Assembly (NCBI GenBank): GCA_030340625.1 | Contig: JAOPHQ010000598.1 | Span: 124,001-188,000 of the forward strand | DNA from: Merluccius polli | Lineage: Eukaryota > Chordata > Actinopteri > Gadiformes > Merlucciidae | Direction: 5' to 3' | DNA: 64,000 nt | In this document: positions 23,432-34,769 of the stretch, in pieces | How the letters are laid out: each line of letters begins with the position of its first letter | How positions within the stretch are numbered: the stretch's first letter is position 1 | Notes under the pieces: generated by a model | What the model was told of the DNA's origin: nothing | Databases searched by the model: none | What the model saw: the letters and a program-made list of their open reading frames with translations, nothing else | Position numbers and translations under genes: made by a program

Positions 23432-24581
23432 AGGGCCGACCCTGTCAGCTAGTCCATGTAATGGAAGGTGCTGCCCATGATTACAGTGTCGCAAGTCATA
23501 AAGGTCTCACTGCCAGCAAGCTGTGCCCTGGTTAGGAAGCGAAGGCATAGCACGGCATGAGTCCCTCTCCCTCCCCCCCCTCACCCTCTCTCCCCCACCG
23601 CCTCCCCCCTCACACCGCCTCCCCAGCCCTCAGACCACATAATCAACTGCTCCCCCGACTTTCTGCTAGTAAATGGTAGACCTTGTTTCAAAATGTGGCC
23701 ATTTATAGTCGCTTTTTTTTTTTTATGTCGAAATACACGCCTTGGCTTCCTCGACTTCTTCAAGGTCACTCGAAAAAAAAGGAGGGGTTGGTTTTCTTTT
23801 TCAAGGAAGGAAGGAAGTCGACGGCAAACGGATCCGTTGTATTCTGTTTTTACTTCCTCGCTTTTGTCTTATTTATATATGTATGATACATATCTATAGA
23901 TAGATATCTATACAAATAAACCTTCTCCCGGCCCTCTGCGGTTCGCGACATCGGAGCTAAATTGTAGTGACTGGCAAAATGGTGGCGAAGAAGGAGAAAA
24001 GTCAGAGGTTGAGCTGTAAAATGAAAACCGTTTGAGCGTACAACCTACTAAAAGTGACCCCCCCCCACACCCCGGCATATTTAGTGACTTAAGGGCCCAC
24101 AGAGCTCCCTGTGACTCGTCTTTTCCAGCGCTACGCAAACAGACCTCTGGTCGTTAATGGCGTGCTACTCTGCGCGTCGTGCCTCCTTTTTCCTTGACTG
24201 TTATTTTAAGTGTGGCCGGGCGTGTGAGGAAATCCCATTACACCATGGAGGTTTTTTTTTTTTTTTTTTGGGCGGGGCGGGGCGGGCGGCGGGAGGTCTG
24301 TTTGGGCAGGTTATGCGCAGGTGATGAAGTGTTTGCTTATGGTCACGAGTGGGAAGCCACAGTCGCTGATTGTGGTGCACACGCGGCGCACGGCTCAGTG
24401 AGGAGCGGATGGATATGAATATTTGGTAAGATCCGTCACGGAGCTGTTTGCACCGTTTCAGGCACTTTCGGGCACATATTGTACAAGGTTGGGTTAATGT
24501 GGATAAAATATCATTTTTTAAATATTTTTCATACTAGTATTCTGTATAAAATGTATTATATAAATGTAGTTTTATATATTT

Positions 24582-24587
<6 letters not shown>

Positions 24588-24635
<48 letters not shown>
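24588..24635. repeat. (AT)n microsatellite
   Basis: About 48 bp of pure AT. Confidence 0.95.
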
Positions 24636-24638
<3 letters not shown>

Positions 24639-25644
24639 CGTTATTTACATCTACTCATTCTGCATGCTTCCACACACACACACACACACACAGCACAGCA
24701 CACTTGCATGCCGTGCATTCTCCAGTTTACCACGAGAGCCGCGCGCTGCCTTTTATTTCCCGGCGTGTTTCCCGGGTCGTCCTGAGGGAAGGTCAAGGCC
24801 CTCTCTCGCTCCAACGCCACACAAAGAGACATAGATTGATAATTAGGGCCCCGATAGCCTGCAGAAAAGCCCTTGCTAATGTGATTTATACCTATGGATT
24901 TTCTGTCAGATATGAAAAGTTGTGGTTCAAATTGGAAAGGAGGAACCATTATAAAACACTTTACCAGCTTCACTGGGAAACGCAGGAGAGTGGCAGGTTG
25001 CGTTTAGACGGACCGGGGCGAGTCCGGGCCTCAAGATCTCTTACTGTTTGCAGTGCGTCGGTGCGGTCCGGTTTGACTGCGGGGTAATTCAATAAGGACA
25101 TTAATACACAGACCGGGGGTGGCAGCGTTTAGAATTAAGTGAGTTTAAATGATAATGCGGCTTTTAGTCATGGCGGCGGCGGCCGCCAGTCACACACAAG
25201 CGCAATGCAGATGATGCCGTGAATTGAACAAAGCAACAGAGTCCCAACGCGACATTAAATGTAGAGAAAAATAAATTCTGGACATTGTTTTGGTACATTT
25301 CTTCAACTTTTGGGTTTTCATCGACAAATGCAAGTGGTATGCGGTATCCTAAAAAAAAAAAGGGGGATCAACACAAACCTTTTCATTTCATTTGAAATGA
25401 AAATAATAAATACTCTCACTCGTTGTTTTCTCGCGCTATAGTATTTTCTCCCGAGTTCAAAGGCCGTCTTCCTGATAACGGATTCCGACAGAGAGAAATG
25501 TCCCGTCCCCAAGCACGCTGCTCTCCACGGGATCTGCACCGCCGCAGGGCCCTACTGGATATCTGTCTGCTGTTATTAATCACCAGGACACCAAAATCAC
25601 CCCCTTGCCGTTTCCCCCCCCTTTGGTTTTACTTAGCGTTGTGG

Positions 25645-25647
<3 letters not shown>

Positions 25648-25681
<34 letters not shown>
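25648..25681. repeat. (GT)n microsatellite
   Basis: GT run of about 33 bp. Confidence 0.9.
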
Positions 25682-25682
<1 letters not shown>

Positions 25683-25829
25683 TTTACCGTGTGTGAAGAG
25701 ACCGTAATCAAATGTCCAAATCCTTCAGTACATACGTTCTCCCCATCGTCTCATAATTCAATCGCGTTGCGGTAGCGTTGGTAGGATGTAACCTTGTGTT
25801 TGTAAGTATGTATTATATGTATTATATTA

Positions 25830-25960
25830 TGATAGTCTCGTCGGTGGTTAGGGTGTTTGACTCCCGTCCGAAAGCGCCTGGGTTCGATCCCCCGCGATGT
25901 CCGCCATCTACCTGTGGATGGATGGATAATCCTTACCTGTTCATTAGGGACGTGTCAGAA
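25830..25960 (+). mobile_element. tRNA-derived SINE (5' head clear, body decayed)
   Basis: The A box TGGTTAGGGTG (25845-25855, one mismatch to consensus) and a perfect Pol III B box GGTTCGATCCC (25881-25891) are spaced as in a tRNA. A GATGGATGGATAA stretch follows the head. The flanks do not form tRNA acceptor stems, so it is a SINE rather than a functional tRNA. It shares the anticodon-arm sequence TTTGACTCCCG with the copy near 33670. Confidence 0.7.
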
Positions 25961-25969
25961 ACGTAACTT

Positions 25970-26360
25970 CAGGTCTGGGTAAAAGCTTGGGGTGGGAAAA
26001 AAAACCTGATTCTAACGATTTTTTAAATATATTTTTTTAATGCCTGAATCGATTTTTCAACAGCAGCATGTAACCTTCCCTTAAACACTCCCCAATGAAA
26101 TAATGATGCTGCTGAAATAAAAGTGAGAAAAACTGCCTGACATTTGATATGCATTGTTTTTAAAACAATGCATATCTGCAATATGCCTCATGATATACAG
26201 TCTCTAGAAGTGCAGGATTCATCTTTTTTCCTATTCCTAGTGTTAAAAAAGTCAAAAAAGTAAAGTAAAAATCGCAATAAATCATAATACCGAATCGCAA
26301 TACTTATCGTGTATCGTGATGGCGTCGAATCGGGAGATGAGCGTATCGTCCCAGCCCTAA
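25970..26360. mobile_element. hAT-like non-autonomous element (MITE)
   Basis: The right part is rich in ATCG words (AATCGCAATA, GTATCGTGATGGCGTCGAATCG) and ends with ATCGTCCCAGCCCTAA. I recall this pattern as a widespread fish MITE whose TIR starts TTAGGGCTGGGACGAT. The left end has a weak counterpart (AGGTCTGGGTAAAA near 25972) and AATCGATTTT near 26047. A nearly perfect 31-bp palindrome lies inside at 26146-26176. It encodes nothing. It ends about 85 bp before an lrba exon. Confidence 0.6.
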
Positions 26361-26443
26361 TAAAAGCCTCTAAATAGTAAATATAGCCACAGTAAGTAGT
26401 ATTAACGTTGTACCTTCCCCCTCCCCATGTGTCCCCCCCCCAG

Positions 26444-26610
26444 TCCTACTGCGCTCAGTACGCGGCGGAGAAGCGCGACGAGGAGAAGATGTGCGACCAC
26501 CTGATCCGGGCGGCCAAGTACCGCGACCACGTCACGTCCACGCAGCTCGTCCAGAAGATCGTCCACATCCTCACCGACAAACACGGCGCCTGGGGAAACT
26601 CCTGTGCCAG
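26444..26610 (+). CDS. lrba: lrba coding exon (167 bp), DUF1088-type region
   Basis: It begins in phase 0: SYCAQYAAEKRDEEKMCDHL, then IRAAKYRDHVTSTQLVQKI and VHILTDKHGAWGNSCA, ending with two bases of a serine codon (AG|C). KMCDHLIRAAKYRDHVT and ILTDKHGAWGNS match the LRBA pattern as I remember it; NBEA has SAAKHRDHVTANQLKQKI and ILTNKHGAWG. The acceptor is a strong C-tract plus CAG at 26441-26443; the donor is GTGGGT. The exon is markedly GC-rich at third positions compared with its flanks, and a MITE lies just upstream. Confidence 0.96.
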
Positions 26611-27487
26611 GTGGGTGAAATGCAATGGCTATTACGACGGCGTGTTACGTGTTACTGTCTACAATGAATGCAAGGCCGCATTACTTGTTTTTCTTCAGCT
26701 TTTGTTATGTACTAATGCCACATGTTTCCACACACACACGCATGAAAACACACACATACTTTACACGAAGACTGCAACGTCAAAACATGATGCATTCTCG
26801 AAGGTCCATTTGAGACTTGGCAGTGTGTGTACTCTTTGTGGGCAACTATTTTAAACGGTCCATTACATCACACAGGCAAACTTTTCACATGCATTCGCGA
26901 CGAACACACACAAACACATGGAGCTCTCTATTTAAAAAGTACCATTTGTATTCCTACTCATGTAGTTTCATTCAAGTCATGCAATCATGTAGTTCACGCT
27001 CTGAATGACCGTTGTTTTCGGGGGCACTTCCCCCGCCCCCTTTATTCTGGTTCTGGTTCCTACGAGTCCAGACCGCAACGCTCTCACAGTCGTCATGGTA
27101 TACCCTTGGTCCTCCTGCCATACGTTCGACGGTGCTCGAGCCGGGGATCAGATTTAAAACGTCAGGTAGGAGGAGGGCGTGATCGGTTGACGTTGGAGCG
27201 AGATGAAAGCGCCCCTAAACGGCTCCGCGGCCCATTAAAAAAGCCGAGAGGAAACCCTAGCCTCCCTGCCCCTGTTTGTTCCATCCGAGGGGCTGCAGGG
27301 GCTATTCCCTAATGATGGCTGTTTGTGTGCAGGTATGGTGGGTAATGGGGAGCTGCAGAGCGGCTGGGCTGCTGCTGCGGCTGCGGCTGCTCGCCTCCCG
27401 CTTGTTAGGCTGGGCCCTCTGGAGACCGGTCTGCAGGGGCTCGCTCTGCAACTGGATCACAAACTCTAAATCGAATCACACTCCCCC

Positions 27488-27650
27488 CCCCTTTTCTCTC
27501 TTTTCTCTCTCTCTCTCTTTTCTCTCTCTCTTGCTCTCTTTTTCTCGCTTGCTCTCTCTCTGCCTCTCTGTGTCTCTCTCTTGCTCTCAAACACAGTCTC
27601 TTGCTCTGGCTGACTGTCTGTGCCTCTCTCTCTCTCTCTCTCTCCCCCCT
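27488..27650. repeat. CT-rich repeat cluster
   Basis: Interrupted CTCTCT blocks across about 160 bp. Confidence 0.85.
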
Positions 27651-28080
27651 CTGCTGCTTATTTTTCCCTTCCACAACGCCGTCCTCTCTCTCCCCCTTTT
27701 TTTTATATCGTCACATCACATCTCTCATTCTGTCCGTGTGTACATCGTAAAAGTCTTAATGTGTACTCAGACGCGCACACAAAATAACAACAGAATGAAT
27801 ACAAATAAAACCCTTGCTGTGTCGCTGCTCAGATCTCGCTTAAGTGGGCTCTGGCCAAGCCCCCCCCCCCCCTCTCTCTCTCTCTGTCCACCATTACCGG
27901 GGCTGTATGGCGCGGTACTATTGATGGCTTCCCTAATGGCAGGCGATGGGCGAGCTGGGAGCCGCCGTTGGCATGGGGCCTGGGAGCGCCGGGCTCTTTT
28001 AATAAATCACAATCAGTCCCGTGCCGTTACATCAATACTCTCGGTCAATTACGGCGAAGGTCAGGTGGTACGGGCTTCGC

Positions 28081-28081
<1 letters not shown>

Positions 28082-28111
<30 letters not shown>
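28082..28111. repeat. (CA)n microsatellite
   Basis: CA run of about 30 bp; two more CA blocks lie at 28338-28360 and 28446-28478. Confidence 0.9.
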
Positions 28112-28112
<1 letters not shown>

Positions 28113-28444
28113 GCAGTTGGGCACGGCAGAAACATCTGGCCGCCTGGCAGATTCCAGGCAGGGAATGAGCGAATAAATAAATATGATGTATGTACACAAC
28201 AAAGAAAAGCATTGACTATTGTGCAGATGCGTAGCCGATGGGCCCGCGTCGGCTAACGTTAGCTGCAGGAGGAGAGATTTTGTTGCCGGGGGGAACTTCA
28301 TCGCGTGTTCGTGCGCACGCACACGTGTGCCGCAGACACACACACACACGCACACGCACATATTCAAACTCTCACACGGACACGGGTTTGAATGTGTAGC
28401 CGCACCAATCATTTTGGTAAATGACAAGTGTGGAAGGAAACATC

Positions 28445-28445
<1 letters not shown>

Positions 28446-28478
<33 letters not shown>
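28446..28478. repeat. (CA)n microsatellite
   Basis: CA run of about 33 bp. Confidence 0.9.
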
Positions 28479-28482
<4 letters not shown>

Positions 28483-28857
28483 TACAGTTAGTCTCCTAGC
28501 TGCGAAAAAGAAAATCCAATCACAGGCAAAGACGATACACAGACATGATTACGACCTTTTGTTGCGGGCGCGGGAGATGCCCCGCCAGCCGACTGGCGCT
28601 CCACATAAAAAAGCGTATTCCCCAAAGTTTCCATTCAATAACGGCTCTGAAAATGAAAATATTATTTTCTCACAGGCTGATGGGAATTGTTGTTTCCTCA
28701 CGGCAGGCATCTAATATCTTGTGACACGCCGTGACCCGCCTGAATGCAATTTGTGTCTTAATATCCAGCTTACTGCGGCCGGGGCCTCTGGGGGACAGAG
28801 GTGTTACGTGATTTTCTCTGTTTTACCCCCTTCCTGCTTTCCCTTTCCACTCGTTTG

Positions 28858-28858
<1 letters not shown>

Positions 28859-28906
<48 letters not shown>

Positions 28907-28985
28907 CTCCCTTCTCCTTCCCACTCTCACTTGCTCTCTCTCTCTCTCACTCGCTCTCTCTCTCTCTCACTCTCACTCTCACTCT
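28859..28985. repeat. (CT)n array
   Basis: About 44 bp of pure CT, then interrupted CTCT/CACT blocks. Confidence 0.9.
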
Positions 28986-29673
28986 CGGTCTGTCTCCAGA
29001 CACCCACTTTCCTCCCTCTTTGTCTCTTTCTCCTTTTATTTCATGAACTTTCTTTTCAATTTCTCCTCCTCCGCCCGCGCCGCAGTACGGCGTCCGGGGA
29101 GGCGCGCGAGGCAAAGAGAAAGCATCTCTCCTTCATCTGCCCTTCTCTGTCATACAAACGCACCCAGGGACGGAGCAGACAGGCCCGCGCGCAGACAGAC
29201 AGTCCTCCCCGTCGGTTCAGTCAGTCAGACAGGGGTTACTACCTGTTCCTCCGTATATATTTATATCTGTCCCCGGTACCTCGGGGGGATCCCAGGCGTA
29301 CCGCACGCCTGCCATCCCCGGTCCGTCCGGGGAACCGGGAACAAATAAAGTGTCAATGGACATGAAACAAAAAAAAGAAGGAAGAAAAATTGAAATGACT
29401 CGGAGATGTCATTTTTGTCCTCTCCATAACCCTTCTTCCTTTGTATATTTATTTATTTGCTTCCTCACCGATGTACTAATGTATATACCTTCGGATTTAT
29501 TTGTATTATTTATTTACGCATGTGTTTATTTTTTTTTAAATTCTTATTTCTTATCTCATGACTTATTTCTTGGTTTAAATACGTGGGCTCGGGGGTTGAG
29601 GATTGCGGCTGAGGTGCATCAGTGTGTTAGTTTGGGTCAGGAGACAAATTATCTTCTATCATGTGTGTGTGTG

Positions 29674-29790
29674 TGACACCCAGGCTGAAGGGTTGACACC
29701 CGGGCTGGACAGTTAGCTGACCAGGCAGAGAATGAGAATGACATCCAGGCAGAGAATGGCACCGAGGCCCAGTATGACACCCAGGAAGTG
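29674..29790. repeat. Degenerate tandem repeat (GACACCCAGGC-type)
   Basis: Five or six degraded copies of a roughly 20-25 bp unit built on GACACCCAGGC / CCAGGCAGAGAATG. CCAGGCAGAGAATG occurs twice exactly. A 21-bp piece (29702-29722) recurs exactly at 31062-31082. Confidence 0.75.
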
Positions 29791-29799
29791 GTGGGAAGT

Positions 29800-29990
29800 G
29801 GCAGTGGTACATTTACTCAAGTACTGTATTTAAGTAAAGTACCTCAAATTTGTACTTGAGTATTTCTATTTTCTGCTACCTTACACTTCTACTCCATTAC
29901 AGCTCATTGGCAAATATTGTACTTACTTCACTCCACTACATTTATCTGACATCTTTAGTTTCTAGCTACTTTGCAGATTCAGATTAACAA
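29800..29990. mobile_element. Percomorph interspersed repeat (TACATTTACTCAAGTACTG type)
   Basis: The words ACATTTACTCAAGTACTG, GTACTTGAGTATTTCTATTTT, ACTTCTACTCCATTACA, CAAATATTGTACTT and CTACATTTATCTGACA reproduce in order a non-coding repeat that I recall as abundant in percomorph fish genomes. It contains a perfect 10-bp inverted repeat, TACTCAAGTA at 29814-29823 and TACTTGAGTA at 29853-29862. It is one of the better clues to the kind of organism. I cannot give the family name with certainty. Confidence 0.7.
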
Positions 29991-30030
29991 TACAAAATAT
30001 AATCGATAAATAAATGATATTAGTATATCA

Positions 30031-30070
30031 ATAAGGCTTTTTTGGTCCCCAGGAGGAAATTCACAAGCTA
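30031..30070. mobile_element. Short repeat remnant (TTGGTCCCCAGGAGGAAATTC)
   Basis: It resembles the TTTATTGATCCCNNGGGGGAAATTC sequence seen at the ends of many fish retroposons. Only about 40 bp is recognisable, next to an AT microsatellite. Confidence 0.4.
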
Positions 30071-30087
30071 CCCAGCAGCATGTAAAG

Positions 30088-30089
<2 letters not shown>

Positions 30090-30129
<40 letters not shown>

Positions 30130-30140
30130 TGTGTGTGTGT
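30090..30140. repeat. (AT)n then (GT)n
   Basis: AT run of about 37 bp followed by a GT run. Confidence 0.9.
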
Positions 30141-30650
30141 CAATAAATGAATGGGTGCTGAGGAGGTGGCACCCATGCAAAGCGGTTGACACACCCAGAC
30201 ACACTAAGAGCACTGAGATGAGGGGTAGATGATGCAGAGCAACACCTCAGCGACTCTGGGGACTCTGCTCTCTCTCTTCCCTCTCTCCTGGTGGACCGGG
30301 CCTTCATTACTTTCTAATAGGCCGACTAATGTACCATGGAAACTCACTCTGGGTGCGGGGACATGGGGGCGGGAGGAGAGGGACCGATGTCTATGCGGTG
30401 GACAGAAGTAAATATGCAACGGTATGAAATAAAGTATTTTAATGTTAAGGGATATTGCATCGGCGTTGTGTGTCAGTGTTGTATAGTTCCCATATAGGAC
30501 TCGTAGATGAGCTAGTTTTTATTTCGGTAGTTTGACGCTTGGCATTTCCGGCTCTTGCACGTCCCACTTTCCCCACTTGGTAAGGCTGACATCAGCGCTC
30601 TTTTTCATTTCCTGTTTATTCCAGTCGCTCTCTTTTCCACTGTGACCCTC

Positions 30651-30742
30651 TCCTCCTCCTCCTCCTCCTCCCACCTCCTCCTGCAGCACACAACCGCACC
30701 TCCGCCACTGACTCCCTCCTCCTCCTCCTCCTCCTCCTCCTC
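30651..30742. repeat. Two (CTC)n blocks
   Basis: CTC repeats at about 30651-30672 and 30717-30742. Confidence 0.9.
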
Positions 30743-31313
30743 TCTCCTCATGGTGGGCTGCTCCAGCGGTCCTCTAATAGACACCCTCAGGCTGCAGGGC
30801 TTCCCAGTCGGAGGGACATCCATCTTTGGACGTGTCACGCCGCAGCCCGGCAACGAATCTTTGTGATGCGCGCCCCAATTTTTCTTCAGTAAATCAAATC
30901 TTCCTTCCTTCAGAAAGATGAATGCCCCGGCTGCGGGGGTGTTAGAGGAGGGGAGGGGGGGGGGGGGGCTAGAAAAAAAATCAATGCCAGCAAAATTGAA
31001 ACAGTATGCCCCCGTATTGATCGGCCGCGCAAGATCGAAAAGGAAAAGCTTTGTAACTGTTGGGCTGGACAGTTAGCTGACCTGTAATGGACAAACTATT
31101 GATATTAGCATTACTATTTTATCTTTTACTATGTCATTTTGTGGAGGTGCCAGAAATGGGATTTTTTTTTTCTCTCTCGCTCCTTCATCCATGGCTAAGA
31201 GCAAGCGTCCTGTAGAGAAATAATGTTTCATTTTGGCCATGTTGCTTTATACGGTAGAACATTTTATCGGGTTGAAAGTAATTGTCTGCCTGTAAATGCC
31301 TACTCTGCAATGC

Positions 31314-31332
31314 TATATATATATATATATAC

Positions 31333-31404
<72 letters not shown>

Positions 31405-31418
31405 ATATATATATATAG
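31314..31418. repeat. Long (AT)n array
   Basis: About 105 bp of AT with an ACATGTGT interruption near 31331. The right side continues as TTAGATATATAT. Confidence 0.95.
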
Positions 31419-31892
31419 TTAGATCTCAAGCACCACAGAGCAGTTATTGCCTAACAAATAAAATTAATAAATAAATACATATTATTAGTCATATTTGGTA
31501 CAACCGCTGCTAAAACCTTTCTTAGTCTTAACAGTCCTTATTAGCTGTAGCTTGTTTATATGCCCACACTAGTGCTGCACACTGGCTTTTGTGTCATGTC
31601 TGGGTTTATTCAATGAATTTCATAATTGTATAATAACAGCATTACACTTATATTAAATTATATCACTATAACGAGGGGTCACCAGAGACATTTTGTATGC
31701 TTTGCATGCTCTTGGAACAAACTGCCCATTATGTTCTCCGAGTCGGTGTGCTGCGTTTGCCTCCAAACGCGAGGCCTGGATAGTGTCTCCAGAGTTCGCT
31801 TTTATGTGCACATCTAAGGAACTGTCTACAGGCTGCGTAATGTGGACACACTCATACCATCTCAGCAGATCTGAGTGACCAAGCTGGGACTG

Positions 31893-32008
31893 GGGTGCGT
31901 GTGTGTGGGTGTGTGTGTGCGTGTGGGTGTGTGTGCGCGCGCGTATGTATGTATGTGTGTGTGTGTGTGTGTGTGTTTGCACGTGTGTGTGTGTGTGTGT
32001 GTGTGTGG
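31893..32008. repeat. Interrupted (GT)n array
   Basis: GT repeat with GCGC, TATG and CACG interruptions. Confidence 0.9.
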
Positions 32009-33639
32009 AGATGGTATCCTTGGAGCTGAAGAACATAACTGTTTAGAATACCTCTGGCCGCTTCAAATGCTGAGCGAATGACAGGAGAGGGACACGAAGG
32101 AAAGCGACTGTTGGAGAGGGATGGAGAGGAAGATGAAGAGTAGGGGAGTCCAAACTGGAATCGAAAAAGGGAAAATAAGAGTACATTATTTTCCTTTGGA
32201 TGTGTACACTGTTAAAAGATAAATTATGGCCGTTTCTGTTTTTGAAAGGGCCCATCGTGTGTGTGTCTCAGGGGTTGGTTTTTTTTAAGGATGTTTATCG
32301 CTGTGGTCCCAGTGCTATCTGACCCATCAGACCCCACTGTTGTATATTTGGAGAGAATTGACACTGGTAATGTTTCTTCATTGAGTTGTGTACTATCATA
32401 GTATACTTAGAGTATTCTCATGGGGAAAATATTTACCCTTTTAACCCCCCGATAAGCATTTATGTACTCACTCTTGCAATACTTTGCATCTACTTTACTC
32501 TTCAGAAATGCATTTCAATAACGAAGGATAGATAATAATGAAGGTCATTGGGTCAGTAATGTTACGTCTTATTTCTTGAGTATTTAATGTAGATAAAATA
32601 AACATCAATACGATGCCTTACTTAACTGCTCCCTATTGGCCGGGAACCGCTTTTGGTTTTGCTTATAACTGCACATGGACTCCTCTGAGTCTTGAAGACG
32701 ATGATGATGAGCAACAAGACAAGGAGCAGTGAGCAGCTGTAGACGCGGCCTCCTACGTCTCGCCTCCCCGCTTCCTTTTGTTTCCCTTAAAGTCCAGATC
32801 ATACTTCAGAACCAATTAGCCCACCGAGTTTGAGCCGCGGCCATCCGTCTGTCTGCGATGCAGCCGTAAACATCTGGGCATAAACATTTGTTCTCGGGGG
32901 AAACGCGAGCCGCTGATTATATTTCGGACCTCCGTATCGCGCCGCGATCTCATGCGCCGAAAAAAAAGTCCTTCAACAGATTTAAAGCAAACCCCGGCGT
33001 CTTCCCTCCACCCCACCGCCCCCCCCCCCCTCAGCTCATTAATCACGCACTGTGACATCTGTGACAAAAAAAAAAAAGTTTAGACGTGAGCAAAAGAGGA
33101 TGTTCGGCGAACTCTCTCTCCCGAGAGAGGAGAGCGCTCGGCTTGACATACGATGTGTTCCTGCCGGCTCTATAAAACGTTGCATCTGTGCGCGGTCCTA
33201 CCGTGTAAAGCGGCCTTATAGATATGAATTAGAATATGGCCCTAATGCTAACATTTACCTCGGCTGTGTATACAGTACAGTGGCCCGGGTTGTGCGCAAT
33301 GGTAACAACGTGTCACGGTGAAACATATTAACAACTGATGGTGTCCATATGCTAGCCTGTTATGCTAAGTGTTCAACGGCTCAAAGGAAAAACCAAAACA
33401 CGGAAGGATTAGCCGAGTTTAAGGTATTAACCCGTTGATTGATTGATAGATTATAGGTCTAGGGTTTATACTCTAACCCGTTTCCGTGGGGGGGAAAAAA
33501 AAAAGTGCAGATCATTTGCAATTTTACCATCCTTGTTTTAGCGCCAACAGCTGTACTGCATATTGAAAAATGTCTACATTGCAAATTCGCAATATTTGAA
33601 ACGATCGAGGCGAAGAGTCCTCCTCCTTGCATGTCTCTC

Positions 33640-33760
33640 TCGGAGGGGCCGGGGAGTCTAGTGTTTCGGGTCTTTGACTCCCGCCAGGAAGGTTCTGGGT
33701 TTCGAACCTCGACGTCTCCCTGTCCATAATGACATGCTTGGGATAAAATCATCTCCTTAA
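33640..33760 (+). mobile_element. tRNA-derived SINE head (second copy)
   Basis: TTTGACTCCCG and a B-box-like GGTTTCGAACC (one inserted T) are followed by CTGTCCATAATGACATGCTTGGG. It is arranged like the copy at 25830-25960, with which it shares TTTGACTCCCG, so the two probably belong to one family. Confidence 0.55.
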
Positions 33761-34738
33761 CAAATAAACATTAGAAAGTGCGTCACCGTTGTCTTCTGGC
33801 CTGCTGTGACTAAATCCCTTTATTGTGAAGGGTGAGGGAAGCCACCCTCACCAAACCCCCCCCCCCTCCGATCCACCCCAACCCACTGAAGGAAGAGCTA
33901 TTCCAGCACCTTGCCTCAGTGCTCTCCCACCACCCAGCAGCCCCGTATAGCGCTGCTCTGGAGCGACTCCACAGATTTATGAGATTCATGTAGCCTTTAG
34001 AAAGTATATAGCTTTCACGGGGCAAGGTCACCATAAAAGCCTGCTGATCAATATCTGAATGAAAAGCCATTTGGGAAGTTTTTAAAGCCCCCCCCTTCCG
34101 CCTCCCTCAACACCCTCCATCCCTTTAAGCAATATCTGCTGAGTATCGATTGTCAGTGGCCAGTAGTTAGTCAAGGGCTATCTCCTTTGACTAACCCCCC
34201 TATTGCGGACCCCCGACGCCCCCTCCACCCTGACTCTTTCTCTTGATAGATTGGGGCCCTTCCAGCAACTGTAATCACACTGTGAGCCCTAGCAAGTCTT
34301 TTTTTTTTTTTTTTTGCGACTTTAGCCCATTTGCCAAAATCCACCTTTATCTTTAGGATCCAGCACTTTCTTTTGCTGTGGAGGCAGAAATGCGGGGACA
34401 TAAAACACTGCTGTGCTTGATATAGGGGCCAGGGGGACACTGTGTGCTGCTGCTTAACTCTCAACCTTTTGTTTAGGGGGTTGTTTTTTCCGCAGGAGAC
34501 CTACTTTGCATGGCCGTTCCTTTCCGCCTCGGGCTTCAGTTTCAGGGGGCGCAACGAAAACGACGACTGTGGACGTTCTGTGTTCACACACGAGTAGTGT
34601 ATATTTACTTAAAGTCTGACTAAAATCATTGGTGTTTTTCCTTCTCTGTTCTATAATAGATGGCTATCATAGTCGTCAGTCGTTTGTTTGATGAGCTCCA
34701 TCGCCTTAGCGAGGAAGTGCTGCACTTGAAATAATGGC

Positions 34739-34740
<2 letters not shown>

Positions 34741-34769
<29 letters not shown>
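34741..34769. repeat. (CA)n microsatellite
   Basis: CA run of about 29 bp. A 16-nt poly-T lies at about 34300. Confidence 0.9.

Noticed and set aside
25840..25895. Functional tRNA gene
   Set aside because: A and B boxes are present, but the flanks do not form an acceptor stem and no anticodon arm closes properly. It is better explained as a SINE head.
27276..28256. 326-codon open frame on the + strand
   Set aside because: Mostly translated CT and CA repeats; it lies in the lrba intron between exons that already join in frame.
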